From Brachionus koreanus (lineage: Eukaryota > Rotifera > Eurotatoria > Ploima > Brachionidae), in contig PJRA01000011.1 of NCBI GenBank assembly GCA_016987375.1, positions 379,603 to 443,602 on the forward strand: a stretch of 64,000 nucleotides of DNA. The letters are read 5' to 3'. A program made the position numbers and the translations under genes. The notes below the pieces were generated by a model. That model did not search any database. It was not told the DNA's origin and saw only the letters and a list, made by a program, of their open reading frames with translations. Of this stretch, positions 36,801-47,924 are shown piece by piece (the stretch's first letter is position 1; the number at the start of each line of letters is the position of its first letter).

Positions 36801-39800
36801 AATTTTTAAATACTCATACCTTTTGAATGGATTTTTCAAATAAATATATCTTTTTTGAATTATGTAGATTTTAAAATTTTCTTAGAGATTCTAAATAGAA
36901 TTCTTTTAGTTTTTTTTTAAATATTTATGAATTAAAAAAATCTGAAAAAATGCTTGGTGCTTCTAGTGTTAAATTTTATCTTTACAACGTCTATAAGGTG
37001 TTAATTAAAGCAATAATAATAATAAATCATATTATGTGCAATGATGACACGTATTAGAAATCGAACATTTTGGGCATTGTCAAGTTCAATAAAAATTGAA
37101 TAATTTCCTTTTTTGATTGATTAAAATTAACTAAAATAATAAATATTTGCCATATTTCATCAAATACAAGTAACCCCCAATTAAAAGAAACTTGCTAGTA
37201 TTTGAATTAAAAATTTTCCTTTATATGAGTTTCTTTTCTCTCAAAAAAATGTGACTCGTTTAAAAGAAAATTTACCATCGTTTGCCATGTAAAGCATGTA
37301 TTTTCTTATTTCTAATGTAAGAAAAAAAAATTAAATCAATAATCAAATTCAATCTTATTGATATTTTAAATTTTGTCTTTCTCAACAACTGTTATATTTT
37401 CAAAATAACAAGATTTTTCTCACCTTGACACGAAAAGCACTGAAAATATGATAATCAAATAAGTTGATAATTTATCTCGTCTGGTGCTTCTAGTAGGAAA
37501 AATTTAAAATTTTTATTAATTTTTTTTTCGAATTTTTTAGCTAATCAAACTGAAAGTCAAGAATTAAAAGAAATAGCTGAAACTTTAAAAGAAATTAGTT
37601 TTATACCCGTAAAACAAAAGCCATATCAAAAGTTAAATGTCTACTGGTTTGGCGATAGATTCAAGTATCGATTTGCAAGGCCCAAAGAGTTGCTATCAGC
37701 TCAATACGAACTAATCTCATCAAGTATAGTCTCCATACCATTAAATGAATATAAAAAGAAAGAAAATTTGATAACAAAATCAGTTGAAAAATTTTTGTCA
37801 ATTGATGACTGGGAATCCAAGCTTACATTCAAAGATGTACTCAAGCACTTGGAAGAATTGTCAAAGTCAAATTTATCGGATCTGGATGATGCAAAAGAAG
37901 TCAAACTGCTAAACGACATGGTCTATCAAGTTTATGAATACATTCAATCTGAATGTCTTAAAGCACCTCAATTGCATGAATACATTCGCTTATTTTTCCA
38001 TGACAAAAAACTAATACTTATAAATGACGATTTTGTTTTAGTATCGCAAGTTATTCTTTCTCTAAATTTCAATCTAAAGCCTATTTATTACCAATTGCCG
38101 CAGCAGTATCAACGCTCATTCAAATACTTGTTTAGTCAAGTTTTGCCCATAAAGCCAGATCTTGACTTGAACGATCTGTTGCTTATAGTCGACGTAGTCA
38201 AGCGCAAGTACAAAGACTTGCCAATTACAAACAAAGAAGATTTTAATCTAATACTAAACGTATACTCGCTGATAATCGATCACGGCTACAAGTCCATAAA
38301 CAATTTGTATTTGCCCAACATAAATTCTGTCCTTTTGCCCGGTAGGCTCTTAAGCGTAAGCTCTATTGAGAACAAGACAGAAAATATGTCCGATTATGTG
38401 CATCCGTCGGTCGATCGAAGAGTGTGCCTTATCGCTGGATGCAAATTTACCGATTCAAATTTGGCTCTAGTGGCCGAACAGCGCGTTTTTCCCAGAGGCT
38501 TCGGCAACAAACGTCTTGAAGGTATACTAACTCGTTTGGACGACGAACGCATTGACGTTAACCTAATGTCATCGTTGGACGAGGGAAACCCCTTAATTGT
38601 CCTCGAATATTTGCTCGAGTGCAATCGAGTTCATTCGCTGAGCCAATTTTTGAGTGATGACGATATTTTTGTCTTATTAAAATACTTCAACGACTTTTTG
38701 GCTCGCAATTATCAGCAATCTCAGTTCACTCGTCTTAAAGAGCTAAAAATCTATCGTCCTCTATGGAGCGAAAAATACATAAGTTTGCATGTCTATTCGC
38801 CATCGACCACTTCAATCTATCTCATAAACGAAGAGCTATTCAGCCTAATCAAACGATCGCTGTTCAAGCAACAGCAAACATTCAACGAAACAAACATTAT
38901 TTTGATAAAGAGGAACGAGCTTTTAAAGCTCTACGCTCACCTGGGTCTGACCAATTTGAACGATGTAGAAAACTATCTTAACATTTGTTTACCTCTATTT
39001 CCGCAAATAGATGCCAAAACTCAGAACAATTTTCTCAAATATTTGTATGAAGAAATACTGGAAAAAATTTACTCACACGAAAAAGAAAAATGCTTGAAAA
39101 TACTCCGCGAACGTTTGTTTATACAAACACGTTCAGGCGAACACAAACTAATAACAGACCTGTACGATCCTAAGTCCGAGTGTTTGACCAACATTTTGAA
39201 CGAGTCCTATTTTCCGGACGAAGTGTTCGACTCGCCATTGTGCATACGCTTTCTGAAGGAGGCCGGTCTGCGTACCTATCTGCCGTCGGAGTTGTGCAAA
39301 CGATGCATGAATGACATTGAGCAAAAAGTGACCGAATCGGGCTGGTCCGACGAACTGCGACTAAAATCAAAGTACATTTATCAACATTTGATTGAAAATT
39401 GGCAACGATTCGACGACTCAGTGCTGCAGCAGCGTTTTCTCGAGCCGAATGCGCCGCACACAAAATTCATCAGTCTCAAAAAGCCCTTCGAATATGATCA
39501 ATTTAAAAACAGTTGTCTTAAACTATCCGACGCCGAATTGCACTCATACGAAATGCTTGTATGGAGCTCGAGTTTCATATTGCCAAAGTTTGTCGACACA
39601 AACACTTTGGACATAAACACAATCGAATTTCTAAAGCTAAATAAAAAGCCATGCTTTGCGCTAGTCAATGTACATTTAAACAATATTTGTGCCGAAAGTG
39701 AATCGATAGACGAAAAGTGTCTGATTGAAGCGTTGTGTCACATTTACAAATATTTGAATGAAATGAATTTGACCGAGGCCGACAAGGACGTACTTAAACA

Positions 39801-42800
39801 ATTGGAAGACAAAGAAATTGTGTGGAGCTCAAGCACTCGTAAGTTCGTAAGTCCGAATAAGCTGTGCGTAAATTTGGAGCCTAGTGACGAGTGTCCGCCA
39901 TTTTTGTACTCGTTAAGCAGCGATTTGCACGACTATAAAAATTTGTTTATTCGCCTAGGTGCCAAAGACAAGCCGTATGCGATGCTGTACGGCGACATTT
40001 TGAGAAAAATGGCCAAAGTATGCGCTAGCGACTACTTGAATTCGAACGAGCTGTGCAAAGCGCTCAAGGCAATGGAGGGATTTTTCAAATATTTGAAACA
40101 AAATGCGGACACAATAAGCCCGCAGTTCAAACTGCCCGGTCTTTACTTTGTCACCACCGAGCTAAAGCTGGAGAAATCCTCAAATTGTGTCATTGTGGAC
40201 AGTAGAGACAGTCTGGACGATTTGGCCAAGCTTACTCATGACAAATTTGTGTTCAATCCGGGCGAGAGATGCTTCAAAATGTCGACTAGCGAAATAAAGC
40301 CGCTTATTGACAAAATATTCATATCACAGAGGCCGACTTTGTTCACACAAAAATACGAGTCAACCTATGACTACACATTGCCCGACGACCCGGACTCGCA
40401 GCGACAAAATTTGCTCACTTCTCTCGAGCGAAAATACCAGCAAATATTCACCAGTCGCCAATTGCATCGTTGTTTGGCTCGATGCATTTCAAACGAAGAG
40501 GCGCGTCGCACATCGCCCAAGCATTTGGCTATCGATGAAGTCGAAAAAGTAATCCGCGATCGTTTGAGCTCAATTAAAGTAACATGTGTCGAGTACTTGG
40601 AAACCTCTTTGTCCTATAGAAAATTGTCCAATCAGCAAAAAATTGAGCAAACTGTCGAAGAAAAAGCGTGCTATTTGACCAGCGAAAATCATCAATTTTC
40701 AACACTTTACGTGTCCAAAAAGCACATCGAACAAGCCTATTTTTCTCTATGTCTTGCTCGCAGTCTTCAGCCATTGCTAATCGATTTGCACTTTGACTAT
40801 TCGATATTTACATCGCTAATCGCCACTAGTGTAAGTCTAATGAATCGCCTATTGCAGTTGGTCAATGTGGCAACCGAAGAGAACATTTTGTCAGTGATTA
40901 AACTTCAATATGTGCCCTCTAGCGGCAAGTTGTACGGCGACGATGTTCAACTGCTGGCTCCGTACGATCCCAAGCTTCACTCGGTGCTCATTGGCGACCT
41001 ATGCGTATTTCAAAACGAACAAGGCGCATATTTGTACTGTCAAATAGTGAAAATTCTCGACCACGACTTTATGGTCTTGGTGTCCGACGAGCCGACTCAA
41101 ACGCTCAATGTGAACAAAAAAGATTTGTATGTGCTGGAAAATTGGCACAGAATTTACGATGCCATGCAAGCAAAGCCTCCGGACGAGCGCGAGTCGTTCA
41201 AGTATTCGGACAATTTTAGCAATGAGAGCAAATCGAAGCCGAACAATCAACAGTCGTCGAACAATTCGAATGATTCGAATTTTGACGACTCGAGCAATGC
41301 GTCCGACACGTCCGATGTCAAATCGGAGACGTCGTCCAATTATGACGGAAGTTCGGAGAACATACCCAACGCGTTCGAACTGGAACAAGCCAAAAATGAA
41401 GTCAACAATGAGCTTCGTCTATTGTGGTCGTTAGAAGAGAATGAACGCAAAAAGAAAATAAATCGTTTATTGCTTAAATGGCATCCGGATAAAAATACCG
41501 GCAAGGAAAAATTTGCCAGCGAAGTTTTTAAACATTTAAAAAAACAAATTGAATTGTATAAAAACGATCCGTTTTTGGCCGGATTCAATTATCGTTCGTC
41601 GTATTCGTCGTACACGCCGGGATTTTCATCAGGCGGGTACAGTTCGTCGACAACTGGCGACGATTACAGATCAAGACACTACAATTCGTTTGAGAATTTG
41701 AATCGAAAAGGAAGTCCCGGTGCAAGTGCAGGTCACTCGCCTCATTCGAGTCCGAGTCGTGACGGCGCATCAGCCGGCACTGGCTTTGACTACGATGCTA
41801 AGGGACCTGGACCTAGCAATTTGGGACGTGCTGGCAGCTTTAGACAAGAGTGGGAGAGACGCAGACAACAAAAAAGACAAACTGGAACCGGAACTGACTC
41901 GAGTAACTATTTTTTGTTTTTTTTCTTAAATAGAATTTTTATATTTTTATGCTTAATAAATTATTTTGTTTCCTACAGACTCAACAGAAAATGGTTTGTT
42001 AAGTTTTTTTTTCAATTGAGATTTTGTTCAATTAAGAGCTCGTTTATGATGAGTCGTTTTTTTTTTTTTGTTTTTGTTCGAGTTGTATTTGAGGAAAAAA
42101 TTTAAACTTAAGAAAAAAAAGGTTCTTAATCGAATATTTGAAATTAATTTGAAATTAATTTCATCTCCCAGTATCTAGTTTCCAACAGAATTCCAATGGA
42201 ATGAGGGTTAAATACAGAAATTTTCTCAAAGGTCTGGTTGTGTGAAATTTGGTACAAAATAAACAAATAGAACAAAAAAAATGCTAAGATATCTAATAAC
42301 TTTTTTCTAAAGGCTTATAATTAATTTTGTAAATGCCACAAACTGCAACATACTTAGTTGCACCAAAATGCACTTTGGCCAGATTTGTCCAAATTTTAAT
42401 TTTGCTAAGTTTGCAGAAAGACTGGGTAAAATTTTCAGTTTAGATGATCAACTCGATGCAGTAGCCTCTGTGTCAGATCGGAGCTGTTGCTCAAAAAGGT
42501 ACTTGAAAAAGAGATGAGCTCCTCCCCATTACCCACTAAAATTGTGCAACATTCATATTTGCATCAATATCTTAAGTCTACAATTGATGTGTAAAATCTC
42601 GGCAAAATCAAAATTTGTCCAAATTTAAATTTAGCTAAATTTGCAGAATTTTACCAGAATGTTCATAATAATTCAACTAAGAATGTTGTACCATGTTGCA
42701 TATTATAAAGCTTGCTTTTGATTTTTAAAAAAAATTATAAAAGTTTTTACATTTTTAACAGTTCTATTCAGAGTTGTTCAAGATTCAAAGTCATAAAGTC

Positions 42801-45507
42801 AAAGTTAAGTCCTTTGACTTGACTTGAAAAAGACTTTTTTTTTGAGTTTTCCACAAGATAAAACTTTAATAAAGAAAAAAAAAATTCTTTAATTTTATCG
42901 AATAATTTAATCTTATTAATTTTTTACATTTCATTTTAAAATTAAAATTTTAACTTAAATAAAAATGTAATAAATACTGATTTANNNNNNNNNNNNNNNN
43001 NNNNNNNNNNNNNNNNNNNNNNNNNNNNNNNNNNNNNNNNNNNNNNNNNNNNNNNNNNNNNNNNNNNNNNNNNNNNNNNNNNNNNNNNNNNNNNNNNNNN
43101 NNNNNNNNNNNNNNNNNNNNNNNNNNNNNNNNNNNNNNNNNNNNNTCTATCCTAGTGGATAATGAGGAGGAGCTCATCTCTTTTTCAAGTACCTTTTTGA
43201 GCAACAGCTCCGATCTGACACAAAGGCTACTGCATCGAATTGATCATTCAAAACCCACTAAGGGTGGAAAAATCTTCAAAATGTCTCTGCAATACGGGGC
43301 GCATGTTTAAACCCCTTTCATCAAAAAATGGGGAACCGGTTTCGACTGGGTAAAATTTTCAGTTTAGATGATCACCTCGTTGCACTATGTTGCATTTAAA
43401 AAATTAGCAAAAAACTTTCTAAAAAAGTTATAAATTTTTTAGCATTAATTTCTGTTCTATTTTTTTTGAGTGTTGGTTACCTACAGTGACTGTCACTGGA
43501 CATCCAAAAATTGGTGCTTGCCGTTTTTAATGGCCGTGTACAAAAATAAAATTCTAAAAATTTTCAAATATAAAAATTAGATAGATAAAAGAATTGAGTA
43601 TAGGTAAAAAAAATAAAATTTAGAAATAAAAAGTTTTTTACCCCGTGGTCATCAAAACGACCAACACCAATTTTTGGCTGTCGAGTGACAGTGACTAACG
43701 GTAGACAACACTAATTTTTTTATTTTTACCAATTTTCAGGTTGATGCACCTGCTTTTTATTTGCACTTATGAACTTTTGACCGAAACAACAAAAGCTTCT
43801 TCAATTTTAAATTATAGGATTATTTTAGTACAAAAATTCACAGTGCCATATTTTTTATTTGATTAATAATTTTAAAAATTTTTAAACACTTAAATGCAAA
43901 AAAATTTAAAAATTTGACTTGAAAACATAATAAAAGTCGATTTAATTGTATTTAAAAGTTTGTAAAAATTTTTAAATTAGTCAGATATTCAGGTTACAAG
44001 TTGATATTTAGTCCTTAAATTCCTTTTAGTTACGTAAATTTAAGCTTCAAATTGGCTTCTTTTTGTTCAAAAAAATCTAAATGAATTCATTCAAATATGC
44101 TAAAATTGCAGAGTTTTACAAGATTGTTGGTAATAATGTAACTTTGAATGTTGCACCATAATGCATTTACAGAATTTGAATTTTTTTAACAGTTTCTTCA
44201 GTTTTCTGGTACTAAATTTCTCAAAACCGAATTTATTACTTCTAAAAATCTTTTTAGAGATTCTTTTCTAACTTTTTTTTCAAAACTATTTGCAAGAACA
44301 AGATGCAAAATTTGGAAAAATTTTTATATGTGTTCTTCTGAAATTTATTTAAGTCAATAAATTCCCTGACAATCAAAGAAAAATTAATCTATTTCATTAT
44401 TATTAGTATTATTTCCGCTGAATAGGTATTACAAAAAATCATTTTTACTAAATAGGTAAAAATAATTTTTAGTTACTTTTTCTGAAGATATGTGACAAAT
44501 TAGTAAAAATTTTAAAATAATGCCAAAACGACACTAAGTCCTAAACAATCAACAATTAAAATTGGTAATTTAATAATTGTCATTTTTGTGTTTCTAAAAC
44601 TCTGAATAAATCATATCTATTGAAAAATTTATTAAAATGTCATTTAATTTTTTAGTAAATTAAAATTAGGAACTATCAAACAACATCAAGAAATTTAATT
44701 TATTAATCTTAAATCACTTAATATCATTGATTTGCTTTTATTTATCAAAAAAAAATTTTGGAACGAATAAATACAACTCGATTTTAAATGCATTTACACT
44801 GAATTTTAATTAATTTTGATTGAATTAATTTTTTTTTTTACTAATTTGATAGATCGAAGATATAGATCATTTTCAAGAGATTATTATATGGGTAATTGTT
44901 TTACTCCGTGTTTGTTAGAGTGGCTTTTTGAATTCTTCCCTCTTAATTCTGATTATTTTAATATGTTTAAATAAATAATTTTTTTTATCAAAGGAGATCG
45001 AAGCAGTCCGTCGTCGGCAAGACGCCGCGGAACTGACTTCACACAAATGGATGCAAGTCTCTGGTTTACTCAAGCAAAAGCAGATCTTGAATCGGCAAAT
45101 AATGACATGCACCCGCTGACTGGCAAGCCAGCATACGAATGGGTCTGTTACAAGTGTTATCGAGCAGTTGAGAAAGCTTTGCGTGCATATCACTATTTTA
45201 AGGGAAACGGTAAGCTGCCTGCTAGTGATATTCACGGTCTACTGCTTGGAGTTGATACTAATATTAGAGACATAGCGTTTAGATTTTGTAATTTTATTGG
45301 CAACGAGGCTAATTCTATGCAATATCCTGGAATCGCAAGATTCGGAAAAACACCAAATGAAGTCTTCCCATTGAGTAAGTTAAATGCTTGTTATTATCTA
45401 GTCAAAGTTAAATTTATTTTCAAAAATTTTAAGCTAAAGCTGAACAAGCTTTGGAATATGGCAAAGAATTGTTAAAGCTAGTTGAAGATATTATTTATGC
45501 AAGTTAA
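21899..45507 (+). CDS. SACS: sacsin-like co-chaperone (J domain and HEPN domain)
   Basis: Ten exons fit in phase: 21899-22160, 23543-24249, 27309-27998, 29320-30436, 32096-34873, 37541-41902, 41979-41993, 44853-44891, 44994-45374 and 45434-45507; 10425 nt, 3474 aa (human sacsin about 4580). Exons 1-2 encode a Ser/Asn-rich disordered N-terminus; I see no ubiquitin-like domain. Exon 2 ends NVPKSTETIE and joins SLVHYGDNIGAKVV, giving a gapless counterpart of the start of the sacsin HSP90-like module (about 303-555), which retains YQGPALC and FHISD but has lost the ATP-binding residues. Exons 4-6 hold long sacsin-repeat scaffold (e.g. RFPFGSEQAYI). A J domain with HPD (KWHPDKN, about 3125-3195) and a C-terminal HEPN domain (AYEWVCYKCYRAVEKAL, about 3342-3465) follow, in sacsin order. 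Known role: chaperone control of intermediate filaments and mitochondria. Introns are much longer than in neighbouring genes and carry transposons and an assembly gap. Confidence 0.9.
26868..27071 (+). CDS. possible alternative first exon of sacsin
   Basis: Within intron 2, ATG 26868 opens 68 codons of Asn/Ser-rich sequence (MSSLNPKAKFNNSN...) ending at a consensus donor gtaagc (27072). The phase is 0, so it could splice to the exon at 27309. A transcript from here would lack exons 1-2 and so the start of the HSP90-like module. Composition resembles exons 1-2. No family match; it may be chance. Confidence 0.35.
28562..28740. mobile_element. TTAA-flanked piggyBac-like MITE, copy 2
   Basis: In sacsin intron 3. 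TTAA (28558-28561 and 28741-28744) flanks 179 bp starting CACTCGAAAGTCCGAGCGAT and ending CAGTCGGGCTTTCTAGTC, imperfect inverted repeats of about 20 bp. No coding content. Confidence 0.65.
36442..36686. mobile_element. TA-flanked MITE with long inverted repeats
   Basis: In sacsin intron 5. TA dinucleotides (36440-36441, 36687-36688) flank 245 bp. The ends are inverted repeats of about 65 bp beginning CAGTGGTTCTTGTA and running through GTTCCGTTCCTGAAAAAGGA and GAGACGCATTCC. The repeats are themselves partly palindromic (GGAACGGAAC/GTTCCGTTCC). CAGTG ends and TA duplication fit Tc1/mariner-derived MITEs. The inner part has GGAATG-type short repeats. Confidence 0.85.
36761..36968. mobile_element. 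TTAA-flanked piggyBac-like MITE, copy 3
   Basis: TTAA (36757-36760, 36969-36972) flanks 208 bp starting CACTAGAAGCACCAA and ending TTGGTGCTTCTAGTG, a perfect 15-bp terminal inverted repeat. It lies 74 bp from the previous MITE in the same intron. A further partial end (GGTGCTTCTAGTAGG) is at about 37481-37496. Confidence 0.85.
42443..43246. repeat. inverted repeat flanking an assembly gap
   Basis: In sacsin intron 7. The arm at about 42443-42538 (with AGATCGGAGCTGTTGCTCAA) returns inverted at about 43153-43246 with a few mismatches, over roughly 90 bp. Between them lies a run of 161 N (42985-43145). A direct repeat with GACTGGGTAAAATTTTCAG also occurs at 42420 and 43344. The structure looks like a transposon with long inverted ends that could not be assembled across. 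Confidence 0.75.
42985..43145. other. assembly gap (N run)
   Basis: 161 undetermined bases. An open frame called through it on the minus strand is an artefact. Confidence 0.99.
43470..43711. mobile_element. MITE-like inverted repeat, TGTTG ends
   Basis: In sacsin intron 7. Arms of about 70 bp, 43470-43539 and 43640-43711, are imperfect inverted copies (left AGTGACTGTCACTGGACA, right, reversed, AGTCACTGTCACTCGACA, both followed by CCAAAAATTGGTG). The loop is about 100 bp. A related half-copy lies at 52215-52275. Confidence 0.7.
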
Positions 45508-45643
45508 ATGTAGAGTTTAGAAGTCTCTAAGAGAAGAAATTGTTTGCTTAAAATTGTAAAATTTTCAAAATTTCATATATTGTTTGAATTGATTATATTT
45601 TTTTTTCATACAATTGACAATTATTAATTTATATTCTATGCTA

Positions 45644-45649
45644 AATAAA
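45644..45649 (+). promoter_or_regulatory. polyadenylation signal of sacsin
   Basis: AATAAA about 137 nt after the sacsin stop codon at 45505-45507, the first one downstream in a suitable position. Confidence 0.4.
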
Positions 45650-47420
45650 AGTAATTCTCTTTAAAAATTTGTTTTTATTTTATGAGTTTTTAAATTGTTA
45701 AAATTTAACAAATAATACTAACTTAAATGCTGAATAAATTATTTAAACAGAATTTTTTTTCAATCAAAAAATATTTAAATTTTAGTAATTAAAAAAAAAT
45801 CAATGATTTTAAAAGTAAAATAAAAACTGTAAAAAGTTCTATCAACGGCATTGCACTGGATCAAGTGTTGAAAAAGTTGAGCATGTTATATTTTCTAATT
45901 TAGTTTTAGGTGCGTTTGCAACGTATATTTAAACTTAATTTTTATACTTTATTTTTGGGCTTTTTCGAATTTGAAATAAAATATATTAAAACAAATAAAA
46001 TATTTTTTTTGTTGAATACTACATCTGGCACAGTAATCAAACAAAATGGTTTTGGGTTTTTTGATCCGTATACTAATGTGTCGAGTATTTGATATGCATC
46101 AGTCTGTTGCGGAATCGGTAAATAATGATATCAATTTTTGTGAACTAACACTCTTATACGAATTGTGGATACAAAGATCCAAATTCAGAAATGTTGAGTA
46201 TTTAAGCTTTGAATGATGCGGATATGACTCTAGATGATTTGATTAAAATTGGACGAAATATGGAGTTGGCAAAGAGTCAATCAAGTGCAATAGCAAAAAA
46301 TGAAAATGGTTGGGGCAGTTAGTTCGAAACATGCTGAAGTGTAGTTCAGGGATAATAAAATATATTAACTTTTAATTTAAGGATCAAAAATAAGTTCACT
46401 AATTGCAACATGGTGCAACATTCATAGTTGCATATTTAAAAACAATATTTTGATAAAATTGCATAATTAATTAAAATTTTGACAAACCTGGCTGTAGTGT
46501 ATTTGCTGGGATTTTTTACATCATAAAAGACTAAACCATTAATGCAACTGTTGTATATTGTATTAAGTTGCATTTGCATTTTGCTTTTGACCTTTAAATA
46601 AAAAGTTAAAAGAAATTCTAAAATTAATTTTTAATAAATAATTAATTTGTAGCGACAATTTGGATGTAATTGCTAACTTTCTGCTTGCTGATTGTGGCTG
46701 TGGTGTCACCAGCAAATTAGTACACTTTTATTTGCAAAAAGATGATATGCTACTACTTATAAAAAAATAGGAGAAATGCTAAAGAGGATAAAAAAAATTA
46801 TTTTACTTTAAATTTACTTAACCAAAGCCTAGAACGGCCGTTTTCTAAATACTGATCCATTTAGATTTAGATTAAGAAATTATTTAATCTATTAAAATCT
46901 TCTTGGACTAACTGAACGCAATAATACTTATCTCAGAGATATATTTGAAAGTATATCAATGATAAAATGAATTTCTTTTTTCTGCAAATTATTTTAAAAA
47001 TTTCTAAATGCAGAAATATGGCTATAGTTTTATTTGTTATGCCATACATGAAAATATTTTTCTGCATTAATTTTTTCAGTTAAAAATAAGTTTTTATCTG
47101 GATAATAGCTATCAACAAGGTTTTTGACCATGTAAAGAAAAACCAATAAATTTTCCAACAAAAAAAATTATTTTTGAGGATAGGCTCTTTTCCTTGAAAA
47201 TGCTTCAAACAGAAAATTAAAAATAAAATCTCTTTTTTGGCAGCATCTAAAAACAAGACCTACTATGATCAATAAATCTGTTTAGCTCAATAAAGTAAAA
47301 ATAATCCTATGTTAATTTAATTCAAATAACTTAATATTTTTAATCAAAAACTAATTTCACAATCAAACTCGTTTAAAAATTTAATTTTCAATTTTAATTA
47401 AGTTTTTTTCTCTTATTTGA
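45650..47420. other. intergenic region with possible retroelement debris
   Basis: At about 46208-46310 the plus strand reads ALNDADMTLDDLIKIGRNME, reminiscent of a Gypsy-type gag segment, closed by stops; this is weak. An open frame at 45910-46092 is not recognised. Segments near 46405-46580 carry the dispersed TGGTGCAACATTCATAGTTGCA-like repeat also seen in sacsin intron 7. Confidence 0.35.
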
Positions 47421-47924
47421 ATGTCAAGCTCTAAAATTTCTATTAAGTCTTTTGATTATTCTGAAATAATCAAAGATTTTTTATTTATCGGAAGTCATCA
47501 ATCATCTAGACATTTAGAGGGATTACATGCATTAGGAATTACTCATATTCTTGTATTATCAGGAAAATGTCAGTATCCATCCGAATTTATTTATGGCATT
47601 TTTCATTTAAAAGATGGCTTAGTATCAGATGAAATAGATAAAAAATTTGTAAAAATATCTCAATTTATTGAAGAAGCACGGCAAAATTCAATCAATCGGG
47701 TTTTTGTACATTGCAGCGCTGGTCTCAGTCGTTCACCATACATTACAATCAAATATTTAATCAAACATTTTGGTTTAAATCTTAACACTGCATTTGAATT
47801 AGTTCAAAAGTCAAGACCTCAAATCCGTATGCATGAATGTTATTGTAATGATTTAATTAAAATGGATACAACAAATACATGTTTATTAGAAAAAATTGCA
47901 AATAGGAAATTGAACTTTAAATAA
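47421..47924 (+). CDS. dual-specificity protein phosphatase
   Basis: A single exon of 167 aa with the atypical (small) DUSP fold. The signature VHCSAGLSRS gives HCxxGxxR (His97, Cys98, Arg104), followed by the usual AF.LV...RP.I helix (AFELVQKSRPQI). The general-acid Asp is probably Asp65 in HLKDGL. There is no MAPK-binding (rhodanese) domain, so it is not a classical MKP. It would remove phosphate from Ser/Thr/Tyr, possibly in MAPK pathways or from other substrates. Start at ATG 47421 follows a pyrimidine-rich AT leader; no better ATG is seen. No introns, unlike most neighbours. Confidence 0.92.
   Translation: MSSSKISIKSFDYSEIIKDFLFIGSHQSSRHLEGLHALGITHILVLSGKCQYPSEFIYGIFHLKDGLVSDEIDKKFVKISQFIEEARQNSINRVFVHCSAGLSRSPYITIKYLIKHFGLNLNTAFELVQKSRPQIRMHECYCNDLIKMDTTNTCLLEKIANRKLNFK

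Noticed and set aside
39170..41770. Several open frames of 60-130 codons on both strands inside the large sacsin exon
   Set aside because: Shadows of the long sacsin frame; none resembles a known protein and the sacsin frame is clearly the coding one.
42950..43204. 84-codon frame on the minus strand across the N run
   Set aside because: Most residues are undefined; it is an artefact of the assembly gap.
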